A model generated the notes under the pieces. The model had not been told where the DNA came from. It made no database searches and saw only the letters and a program-made list of their open reading frames with translations. A stretch of 64,000 nucleotides of DNA from Todiramphus chloris collaris (lineage: Eukaryota > Chordata > Aves > Coraciiformes > Alcedinidae): the NCBI GenBank assembly GCA_025345505.1, contig JANVCC010000071.1, forward strand, positions 3,906,525 to 3,970,524, in the 5' to 3' direction. This document shows, piece by piece, positions 42,801 through 54,800 of this stretch (the first letter of the stretch is position 1; every line of letters begins with the position of its first letter). A program made the position numbers and the translations under genes.

Positions 42801-45800
42801 TAGATAACGGCCAGTTTGCATATGCTGTGCTTTTCAGTACTGGAACGAGCAACATTTAATGCTAAAGGGACTCTCTTGCTCCTGTCTCATTTTCCATCCT
42901 CAGAAACTCTACAGAAATGCCAGACTCGGGGCTCTCGGAGCAGCTGGCTTTTGCCAAGCTGACTGAGGAGTTATTTTAGTGTGTGAACGTATCATTTGGG
43001 TACATCCTCTGGGTTTTATTTTACAAACCCATGGTGTGCAGGACGGCTGGCTCCCCGGTGACCGGCACTGGAAGCCCAACGGGCCCGTTACGTTCACCTT
43101 CGTGCCCCGTTCCCAGCCAGTGAACTAGTGGGTGAACGGTGCCAACTGCCAGATCCCCACAGTCTGCTGTTTACATAACTTGGAGCTTGTGCATATTCTC
43201 AGCTCGCTTGTAAAGCAGAAGAGAATTTTGCTTCTTCTGGATGGGTGGGGGCAGAGGGTGCCAGGACAGATTAAGAGCTGAAGGCTACGGTGCGTGTTTG
43301 GCCGAGGAGATAATGGGGGCTCGGCCGTTGTTGCCGGAGGGTCAGCGCTGCCCAGTGCTGCCTGGGTTGTACTGGTTCTGCTCAGAGTGGGGTTTTTTTT
43401 TTGTCTGGATCCTGGGAGCGTGTCTGGGAGAACTCAGCCTTTTGTAGGGCTCGAGTGTGTCTTGGCTTGAGAGAAGGGACTTCCGTCTTGAGAACTGGTC
43501 AGAATTGGAATTGTTTAGGTGGGAAGAGACCATGAGGATCATCAAGTCCGACTGCTCACTGCCAGGGCACCACTGACCCCTGTCCCTCAGCACTGTATCC
43601 CCACAGCTTTGAATCCCCTCCCAGGCTGGGGCCTTCCCCCCTGCCCTGGACAACCCTCGAGGGGAAGAAATTGTTCCTAATACCCGATCTAAACCTCCCC
43701 TGGGGCAACTTGAGGCCGGTTCTTCTTGTCCTGTCCTTGTTCCTTGGGAGCAGAGCCCGACCCCCCTGGCTCCAACCTCCTGTCAGGAGCTGCCAGAGCC
43801 AGAAGGTCTCCCCTCAGCCTCCTTCTCTCCAGGCTGAACAAGCCCAGGTCCCCCAGCTGCTCCTCAGCACCCTTGTGCTCCAGCCCCTTCCACAGCTCCG
43901 TTGCCCTTCTCTGGCCACGCTCCAGCCCCTCCATGCCCTTCTGGGAGCGAGGGGCCCAAACCTGACCCCAGGATTCCAGGGGCAGCCTCCCCAGTGCCCA
44001 GTCCAGGGAAGTGAAAACTGCTGCAGGGGCTCAGCCTGATGCAGCTCCGGAGCATTTCTTGCTGCTTCTGAGAACATCCCTGTGGTTTAGCAAAGGGGCC
44101 TGAGTGTGTTGGGTTTCCAGGCTGCTGTAGACACCCGAGTTCAGAGGGAAACCACCTAGAAACCCTCTGGGCCAGGAGTGAGTGCTTCTGGGGCCCAGTC
44201 CTGTGTGGATGCCTCGAGCTGGTTTGCCCGTGGAGATATTTTGTACATATGTGGCAGTCTGGGTAAATAGAAATCTGTGTGGTAGATCCTAGCCTAAAAT
44301 AGGTTGAAGCTGATGTTCCTCCAGTCTCGTTTCTCTGGAAGCCATCTTAATTATCAAATATTGATGCGATAGAGCTCAGATGCTGAGATCTGCGTTGCAT
44401 CTTGAACGCAGAGGGGAAACAATTTCCCTTTTGAAAAATGAATGGCTGGGGGGGGGGGAGAACCAGTGCAGATTGCTGGAGAGTTGTCTGGGGAGCACAC
44501 TTAATGCTTGATTAAATATTTAATTTAGCAGCAGCGTCACACTCTACCGTGAGCCATGAAATCTCGTTATGGAATTATAATCTCCTAAAGAATAAGCGTG
44601 CTACCTAGTGACCTGGCTCGTACTATGTTTAGTGCTGGATCACTAATTCCAAAGAAAGAAGTCTCAAGTGCTTTAAATTGAATATAAACAGTGGTGGCAA
44701 GTCTGTTTTGAGCCTGAATCAATAGAATTGGGTCAGATTCCTAGAACAAGATTACTGTGGGCTTCTCTTTGAAAGGCAGCAAGCCACCAGCTCAGATCTC
44801 TGTCCTGTTACAGACACAGCTGTCTCTGTAGCTCTGCCCACCTCTGTTACATTATCTTTTCTGTGCATATGGTTTTGTTAACTCGAATCCTTCTTGTAGC
44901 TTCTCACAATCTCCTCTGCAGTAATTCATGTGCTTTCCTTCTATTGTGTTGCAAAACGCCTGAAAACGTAGTGACTGCCAGAAAATTGAGTGCTGTGTTA
45001 CTGTGGGCTACTCGAGTGACGAACATTTTTCTGCTTCCAAACAGCACATTGCAATTCCACGGCCTGACCGACCTACAGAAGTGAGGACTTTCACATTTTA
45101 CCTTTCAAATATCGGCAAGGACAGCCCCCAGGGGAGCTTTGACTGTATCCAGCAGTATGTATCCAGGTGAGTGGCACAGCAAGAGAAGATCTAGCTCTTT
45201 TAAAGACATGCCTATCTCTGCTATCTTTTGTAGAATCATTTTTCTAACAAACCTGAACAAAACTTAATATGTGTTCTTATTAGAGCCTTTCTAATCTGTG
45301 TGTGTCTATTTAGGTAGAGAGGCACTCCCAGAAGAACCCACCTCTCAGCTGCTTTCTGTCCCCTTCCGTTACCTAGCTAACACAACCCCAGTCACTCAGC
45401 AGTGACTGCCTGTTTGCAGTGGGGGAAGTATCTTTTCCGTTGCGTTTCTTTTGCAGCAACGGCAATATCCATTTGGATTGCCTTGGAAGCATACAGGATA
45501 AAATCACGGTGTGCGCTACCGATGATTCCTACCAGAAGGCAAGGCAAAGCATGGCACAGGCGGAGGAGGAGACCCGCAGTCGGAGCGCTATAGTTATCAA
45601 ACCTGGGGGGAGATACGTAGGTAAGCGGCAACTGGATACTGGGGGGCATCTTCACTGACTTCTGAAGTCAAATGCTGGCCTTTGTTTGCTTGACCAGGGA
45701 AGTCTCTAACCAAAGTTCCTGCTAGTTCCTGATGGGTGTCTGGTTTATTAGGGTGATGCTTTCCTTGCTCTGTCACTTGCTTCCATCTTCACCCTAGAGC

Positions 45801-48800
45801 GTGTTTGCGTGGCCTGTGAGGATGGTCTGCGTGCAGTCACATCGCTCTGGCATTGTCCCACGGTTGGCACACTGGTGCTGAGAGCGTGCTGCTGCTGAGA
45901 GTGTGCTGCTGATCCATCGGGATTGTCTGTGCTCCTCAGTCAGCTAAAATGTCCCCCCTGCTGTCATCACACACGTGGCGTGTGCCTGTGCTTGAGACCG
46001 TAACACGCAGCGTGTAGGATGCGGATAGCAGAGCCCTTGTGTTACTAAACAGACTACAGCAGCACTGCTGCCTGGCTGCAGCCACTGCACCATCTCACTC
46101 GGCCAACAAAAGGAGATTCTGAGAGGGAATTAAACTGGCAAGTACCAGTGGGCTCCAGAAGGAGCCTGCAGAGACCTAGATTTCAGCTTGGGTCTCTGCT
46201 TAAGCTTAAATTGTTCACAAAATCAGGGCAGAAATATAAACCCAAAAAAGTAGAGTTTTGGGTTGGTTGGTTTTGGTTGGTTGTTGTGTGTGGGTTGGTT
46301 GGGTTTTTTTTGAGTCAGATGCTTCGTCTGCAGCCCATGTGATCTGTAGCTAGCCTCTTCTCAGAGGGTGCCTGTGATGCAAATGGTGAGTTGCAAAACG
46401 TAGAACTGCCCCTGACTCACTGTTTTATCAGCCAAGTGCTGAAAGCCGAGAAGTAAGATAGTAATCGGGAAGGAAATGCATTGATTTCCTGTAGACTGGA
46501 AGATTTTTTTTTGTTGTTTAGGTTATGTTTGAGAACGTTACGGTAAGTGGATGAAATTGTTAGGCTCAAAGCAAATTGCTTCCCGGAAAGATAAAGCTAA
46601 AGTTTTGATTTAAAAATACTCCTGCTAAATGGAGGTACCACTGCCTAAAGAGCAGTGGAGTGGCACGTGTGCTGCATGTAAGATCTCAGTGTTTGAGACA
46701 GGAGGAAAGCACTGGCCCAGGAAGGAGGAGGCTGGTCGAGGACAGTCCTCTTGGAGGACACGCATGTTTCTGGGGTGGCAGCACCAGCAGCTGATTCACT
46801 CGCCGGCTGCTCTGGAGGGAGGTGCCTGGTGGTCCCATTTCCATGAGAACTCAGCGCTTCGGAGTCAGTGGAGTTGTTCCAAGAAGCTCAGACGTGGAAG
46901 GATTTGTATCAAACGTTGAAACTGGAGCTTAACAGAACCCTGGGGGTGGGCACTAGCACTTGGATGGATATATGTGTGAATAGATGCAGGGGGACGTGTG
47001 TCCTTACACACTAAACACGTGTGTGTGTATACACAGCCATCTATATGCACACATACACATTCTAAACACGTGTGTGTGTGTGTGTTTACACATCTATCTA
47101 TATGCACACATATAAATACTCTAAAAGACTTCATGTTCTGGCTTAACTTAGTTTATTCTTTTCCTATCATTTCACATTCTGGCTCCAGCCTTAAGCTAAA
47201 ACGTCCCAGTGTGGGTTTGCTGTTCATGACCTGGCAACACTTAAGGGAGTTCTAGAAAGCTGATGAATCTGCTCTCGTCCCATTGTGGGAAATGAAGTCC
47301 AATTGACCTCTGAATGTGGGGATATTTAATGTGTGAACTGTTGTTTTGCTCCCTTCTCATCTTAATTCAGCCCTGTCGACGAGGGGCCGTGCTTACTTGC
47401 ATCAGTGTGATGCGTAATAAAAAGCCAGGAAATGAGGACTTGGTTACGCAATCTCCATTTCAATAAAATAAACACTGCAGACAATCACCAGTATCTTCAG
47501 ATGACTCAGTTGAAAACATTGCTTCCTAGCAGTGGAGAATTGCCACGCTGAAATAAACCTCCAGAACTCTTGCAGTAAATGCTGGTTGTTGTTTGCCCCA
47601 GTGAAGGTCGCTTTCTCGAACCGAAGGGATTATTGATTACACCTCTCAGTTTTAGACCTTGGACCTTACAAATTTTCTGCCTCAATTTGCTGGTTTGGTA
47701 GCAGAACCTGCCTTTGTGAGCTGTTTCTGGATGCAGAATAGTAACATTCCCTGATGTGTGCTTTAGGGAGCAATGCGACGCTTGTGCAAGGGAATGGATC
47801 CAAACTGGAGAGAGGTGGATTCAGGTTGGACAGGAGGAAGAATTTCTTCCCCAGGAGGGTGGGGAAACACTGGCCCAGGTTGCCCAGAGAGGTGGTGGAA
47901 GCCCCATCCTTGGAAGTTTGGAAGCCCAGGCTGGCTGGGGCTGTGAGCAACCTGCTCTAGTGGGAGGTGTCCCTGCCCATGGCAGGGGGGCTGGAACCAG
48001 ATGAGCTTTCAGGTCCCTTCCAACCCTGACGATTCTATGGTTCTGGTTAAATCTGGTTTTCAGTAGGAATGAGAGAAGTTCATTCTTGTATGATGCTGTC
48101 AGAAACCAAGAACCACATTTGTGACAGAGTTGAGGAGTCTCCCTCTGAGGGCTGGAGATGAACTTCTGAGACAGGTTTATGTCCTGACATCTCTCTCTGT
48201 AACTGGAGGGTGAAGCAGCTATTCCTGCAGCGTAGAAGGGGCTGCTCTGTCGGAACAGACAGTGTGCTGATGAATAGCCTGATCTGTCGGTGGGAGACTC
48301 CATTCATGTGCTGTGTTTGGCAGGGGGCAGGGAGATAGACCCAGCCCCATAAAGTTCCTATTGTTCTAAAAGCAGAAACATCTGCTGGAGTAACGTTTTT
48401 GCTGAGATCAGCAGCAGGAGAGCCGCTCGTTGACCAGTTCTGGTCTTTCCCCTCCATATTTCGACTCTTCTATGCAATAATGCAGAATTTTCTTCTCACA
48501 GAAAGGGGGGAAAATGGTTAGATTAACAGTGGGGTACATACACTTGATAAATGAAAAGCTGGCAAACAAAGAGAGCATTATGTAAGCTTGTGGCCAACAA
48601 TACTCGGTTTTCCAGAGCTCGGTGTTGCTGTTTACTTGTTACAAGCTTGTCATGAATCATAAAACTCAGGGAATACTTGTTCTGGTGGCATAATGGAACA
48701 CTGGGGGTGTGCTGGTTGTGTCTGCTCTGCGTTGTCACCTTCTAGCCCTTCCTTCAGAACTCGGTGTGTGTGTTGACAGCCCTCTGGCCTTTGCAGGGTG

Positions 48801-51800
48801 ACTTCTGCAGTTCACTCTTCTCATCTCATTTTAGGCAAAAAGGTTCAGGTGCGTAAACCTGCACCAGGAGCTTCTGATGCTGTTCCCTCCAGGAAGCGCC
48901 CAACGCCAGTCAACCTTGCCAGTGCAATAAAGAGAGGCAATAGTGCCATTTCTCAGAGACCCTTCAAAGATAGGGTTGTGCACTTACTGGCACTAAAGCC
49001 TTATAAGAAACCTGAACTTATTCTCAGATTGCAGAAGGATGGACTTTCTCAGCAGGACAAGGATTTGCTGGACAACCTTCTGCAACAGGTTCGTACTCTC
49101 GACAAAGGCAACGGTTTAGGTAGAGGGGAAATATCTGTCGGAACAGTTGGGGTAGCCTGAATATAACCTGTGTGTCTGAGCTGCACCTGAAGTTTCCATA
49201 CAGGCTCTGTCTGACAGAAGCTCCCAATTCACGTTGCTGAAAGTAGCAGAAGCCTCTTGTGTGCACACCTTGGTTCGTGTGCAGTGAAGCTGTAGGACTT
49301 TGGCTCGCCAGATGGGTCACTTAAGAGGAGCGCTCTTGTTCATCGTGAGGAGAATTACCTAACAGAGGATCTCTGAGCTGTTTGATATGCCCTGACCTAT
49401 AAATCTGTACATTGTTAATGTAAAGGAACCCACTCTGTACCGCTATGTGTAACGTTTCCTTTGTGAAGGGAAAAAATACATCCCTCTCCACTAAGCTTTA
49501 CGTTCATGCGTTGTTCAGCCCTGTGCCTCTTGCTGCTTAGAGGTGCAGCTGGTTAGGTGTGAAGATCATGCAGCTTCTTGCAGAGCATATTATTTGTATG
49601 TCAAGTGTGAAAGCTGTCTCCAAGCTGAATCAGTTCTTAACGCTTTGAGTCATGTTGAAGGTGCCATTTTAGGGAGTGCAGTAAATACCTTTCCTGCTCT
49701 CGCAGTGCAAACACACCACGGGTATTTATTGAAATGCTGCAGCTGGCTTCTGGTGTATCTTTATTTCTTTTTTTTTTCTTTTTACTCCTTTTCAAAGCTG
49801 GAAAGAATGAGACAGTAAGGAGTTAGTTTGCCCAAGGGCACAGGGCAGGTCTTACTGAAAATGGAGTTATTGCTGGCACAACATGTCCCTTCCCTACATT
49901 TTAATCCCGTCCCTTAATTTTCCCAGCAGCACCAGAATTGTTTTGAACAGCCTTTTGAATGCTAGAAATAGTTTTAATGCTAGAAATACAGTTTCTGATA
50001 GTGACCTTTATCAGTGCTCTCACAACCCCCTGGCAGGCAAGTGGCATGTTTGCAGTGTCTGCAGTGTCAGCCTGATTGGGCTAAATGCTGATTATTTGGC
50101 TGTAAATGTATTGCTCGTAAACTTAATCTCCTTTCAGCGCTACCAGGGCTCCCATCCACAAGCAGACACAGATAAGCTAAAAATTACAGGCTGCTTTAAA
50201 GCTATATGTCTAAATACCTCTAGGTGTAGGTTTCATTGGGCTGTTGCATCTCTCCTAGGACTCTGTGTTCCTGCTGGCCTTTTTGCCTCATTTTGCAAGG
50301 TTTCTATTTTTGGGAGGCCTGGGGTGGAGCTTGCAGAGTCCTACACCAGCAAAACAAGGAGGTAGCAGCTTCCAGCCTCTTCACAGAGAAAGTCTGAGTT
50401 GTTGTTCTGCCCGGGCTACAAGCCCTGCCAAGCAGCATGTCTCCTGCTGTAAAAGAAGCAGGAACCAGAGAGATTCTCGGAGAGTTTTTTGTGAAAGAAC
50501 CTGGCTTTGCTTTTGTCTCTTGGGCATGTTTACTGGGATATCTAAATGTAAAACAGAGCTCGAAGTCTTCTTGTATTTTGGCTCGGGGTTTTGGAAAGCT
50601 GACGGAACTGAAAGGAAAAACAGAGTGTTTGTCATGTAAACTGATAACTGTGCTTTATATTTTTTGCTTATCGGGAGAGCTTTGCTGTATCAGTTCAGCA
50701 GCTTTTTACCTTTAAATTCATAGATTTTTTTTTAATACTACATCATAGTCTCCCTGAAGCAGAAGCAGGGGAATTAACAGCATCTTCCACTCCTTCACTT
50801 GCTTTTTGGAGGTTATCTTACTGCTGCATGGATAGTAGAAATTCATAAGCACAACCATCTCCTGAATGGAGTGAGTAGAGGAGAGCACCAGTCTTTAACC
50901 AGATGTGCACTATCTACTGGCTGAACAAAAGCATCCTCCAGTTTGAAGTGTAATAGCAGTCATTAAAGCTGAATGGCTGGAGCAGGGAGTTTGGGCTTTG
51001 CCAGTTGGTCAGCCTGGCTGTGGGCACAGCGTTCAGCACCTCTGGCCTCCATATCCGTTCTGTAAAAATAAATCTCAGGGTTTGTTTTCCTCCTAAACTC
51101 ACAGTGCTCTTCAGTCACCCAGGAAGGGTTCACCAAGACAGTGTCTGTGAAAGCTTAACTGGGGCTTTTTGGTTTGTGCTAATACTGTGATTCTCATATG
51201 TATAACCAGCAGCAAGAAGTTAAGTTTTCAGTCAAGCAGTGGGAAGGCTGAAGTGGGACAACTCTTAAGTTGCTTCCACTCTAATACAATCCTGCTGGGT
51301 CTGGCAGTGTGTGTTCTGTCCACGTAGGCACTGGGGAAACTACACGCTAGGAAAGCTTCTCATACAAGTGTACTGAGTGAACTGCAGCACAGGACTCAAG
51401 CGCAGAGCTTTACTGTAAAATCCTGGGTTATAAGCTGGGAATCACTGGTTTTGTCCTTGCCCTCAAGTAGTTGTCGGAAGAATTCTCCTCCATAAAATCC
51501 AGCAGATGACCATGATGCTCTGAACTGCAAGGTGTCATCTGCAGGCTCCCTGGTCCATTGTAGCAGCGAGGCATTCTCCTCACTACACCTTGAGAAAGTT
51601 GCTGTTCCCTGTTCCACTGCCTTGGTTGTAAGCAGTGATCTCCTGGCAATTGTTAACGAAGCTGTCGCCACGAAAGTTCCCCTATCAACTAATAAATGGA
51701 ACCATTTGAGCTACCAGACTGGTGTGATAAATGACCTGCCAGTTCTCTTCAGGGTGTATTTCCATACACCGATGTTGTACCATTCCAGAGTATCCAAGCT

Positions 51801-54800
51801 GGATAACCTGCTTAGGTATGCCTTGTTTCCCAGTAAACTGGCTGTGCTTCAGGAACTCGTAACAAACCATCACAATGACAAGGCAAAAGGAAAGGCACAG
51901 TTTGATTTAAATAATCTAAGTAATTAGGAACCAAGTATAAAGTCTCTCCTTGTTCTCTGACACTGACAGATTTTGCCTACATCTTGGATGTCTTTTGTGA
52001 GGACAAGTGAGAAAACAAAAAGCTAACAGATTCTTGCACGTTACTTTGTGTTTCAGGTGGCAAATCTGAGCGCCAAGGACAGCACTTTCACACTGAAAGA
52101 CTGTGTGTACAAAGAGGTGCAGAAGGACTGGCCTGGCTACTCGGAAGGAGACCAGCAGTTGCTGAAGAGGATACTCGTTCGGTAATTATCCCATATTCTC
52201 TGTAACATCATCTGGAGCTTGAAAATACATATTCTGTATTCATACTCACACTCATTCATCTGGAGCTTGAAAATACTGGGCCAGATCGGCCGCTATAAAT
52301 CAGGGGGATTTAAGTCAGCAGAGCTGTGGTAAGTTGAGCTAGTTTAACACAAAATAACCCTGTTTATCATTCAGGCAGCTGTAGAAGTTGATTAAACCTG
52401 GATATCAAAGTGGATGCACTTTTCAGACTAGCCTAGGTTGCCTTTAAATCTAAAAGCTAGGGGAAATACCTGGGTGAGAAACAAAGTATGTTGCATTTAG
52501 AAGTTCATGGTGGCTTAAAATGCTGGGAGGTGAAAGGATTAAGGCAAATATGTTGTCTACAGGCTGCCTCTTCTCATGTCCCACGCTGAAAACAGCCCTC
52601 AACAGAGCGAGTTGAGATGGTAACTTTGTCTCCTTGGTTGCTGAAGAACTTTTTCCTCTACAGATCTTTTTCCTTAGGTGAAGCCTCCAAGCCTGGAAGC
52701 TTTTGTCTGGCAGGCAGCAGGGAAAGAGAACGTATCTCCCAGGTTTCTAAAGCAGAATTCTGCTCTGAGTGTTTATATTTCCCTCTCTGGGATTTCACTC
52801 TGTGCCGAGTTGGTACAGATTGCAAAATGCAGACAGAGCTTTCACTTCTTGGTTTTGAGACTTACTTTATTGCACTTTTGGTTAAGATTAAGTAGAGTGT
52901 GCTCTGTTTGAACAGTTTCCATGATTTGAAAGCACAATTGGCTTGGAGATGAGACTTGAAACCAACAGAAACTTGCAATTAAAGTGCTTTGGCATGCAGA
53001 AGAAAACCCAAACTTGTTGAAATGGTCTTGATGTTGAATTATAATTAAATGGAAAAATATAACTGCCATGCAATCTTCATGGCTTTCAAAAAAAAGTTAA
53101 TTTGTCCCCATAGAAAGCAATGTTTACTGTTTTTTTTTCTAGAATTGTGGCATTCAGTTATGTGAAGGTCTATAAATAGACCTTGGAAAGGATGTATTCA
53201 ACCATACAAACAAAGCCCAACGCAGGTAATGAGGCTACAAAATGGAAAAAACATGTAGGGTTGAAGAAAGTAGAAAAACACTGACAAAAAGGGCACTGGT
53301 ACCAGATGTAGGACAGCAGGACATCGCTGGCTGCAGTACTCTGCATGCTCACCTGGATCCAGCCAACTGTTCAATGTCCTCCCAGATTTTAGGTCTGGTT
53401 GCCACTCAGTGATCCAGCAACTGCACTGATCGGCACATCTGCAAATAGTAAAACTCTGTCTAAACAGTGCTCGTGTTAGAATAATTCATTTGTCCTCATA
53501 TTTGTTTTCCATTTTTCTTCCACTGTTGTAGAGAAATGTTCTGCTGCTGTTGCAAGAGCTGCTGAATTCAAAGGAGTCCTCTTCCATTCACTTTTGTTTT
53601 GAAATCCATAATTAACACGTTAAGAAACGTGACAAGGTTGCTAAGTCGAGTCCGACGACATCCAGAAAGCCACTTTCACTGTGGTGTGTGTGGAATATCA
53701 CTGTTCTCCTTCCTGTTCTCACAGTCTTGGAGCACTTTCCTTGAGTTGGTTGGTGGCTGTTGAGATTGATCTAAATAAAATTAAAGCCAGAGTGGGGGTG
53801 AAGCTGCAAGGGTCTAAATGTTGCCGCAGTACAGCGAAAGGTTCAAGCTCAGGTTAAAAGAAAGCCTTGTCAATCACGGGCTCTGTCTCTGAAATAATCT
53901 TCACACTGTTTGAAAAATAGGTGTGCGCTTCAAAGCTGATTATAGCCTCTTGGGGAAGAATTTAGATGTTGGTTGTTTAGACTGCAGAGCTGGTGACAAA
54001 GTGACTGCAGAGCTGGTTTATTAGAACCTTTAACCCTTTTTCAGCTTAACAGCTGCAGCTTGATGCAAGAGTAGTTTTTCCTGGCTGATTAATACATGGG
54101 CAGTCTGGCTGGTGTCAGGAGAGTAGGGCAAAGCTGGTGCATCGTGGAACTTGGAGATCTAGAGAGCCCTTGGGTGGTCAGGGGTGGAGAGACCCTGAAT
54201 GTGAATTACCACCCTTAACGTGATTAGAACGACTTGCACTGTACTTTTTTTTTTTCCCTACAGAAGGTTCCTGTTGTTTGTCAAATACTGCAGAGACTGA
54301 GTGGAGTAGGGCTGTTTTGCACAATGCAACTCAGAAGTTTTATTGTGAAGCCCTAAATGTAAATCCTAGTGGACCAATAATATCCTAACAGTTCTTGTTA
54401 TGATCGTGCTTTTCCTGCACTTGGAGGGGCTCACTTCTGAAAGAGGGCTGCTGTTCCTGTTAGATGTTAGTTTAAAGGCTCTAATGAGCAGGAGAACTTA
54501 GTCCTCAACATCTGAACTTGTTTTGGCCCTTTTTCAGTGTGCTTGCTTTCTGAATTGTGGAGCCAGTTTTAACTGGGTGAGGCAAAGTCAGCAGAAAGCA
54601 GCTGAAATAGTGAGTTGCTTATTGAGATGTATTTCAATCAGTAGAAAGAAAAGAAAAAAAAATATATAGCCTGTACACTTTAAAGTTCAATTCCAGGTTT
54701 TACTAATCTAGCTATGGATTTTTCTAAGGTCGTAATTAATTTGTTGTAACACTTCTGTCAGCAGTTCTAGAGAAAAGAGGTAAAACTGTCAGAAAACAAT

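Larger units (their letters stand above)
38157..45044 (+). other. ELL: ELL intron 2 (6.9 kb)
   Basis: Holds the nested CR1 complex at 39.3-40.5 kb, a CR1 at 43.5 kb and a small tandem duplication at 42.03-42.09 kb. The rest is unique AT-balanced sequence in which I see no gene. Confidence 0.75.
45621..48834 (+). other. ELL: ELL intron 4 (3.2 kb)
   Basis: Holds a GGTT-rich tract, a (TG)n-containing tandem repeat at 47.0-47.1 kb and a plus-strand CR1 at 47.8-48.0 kb. No other feature is recognised. Confidence 0.75.
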
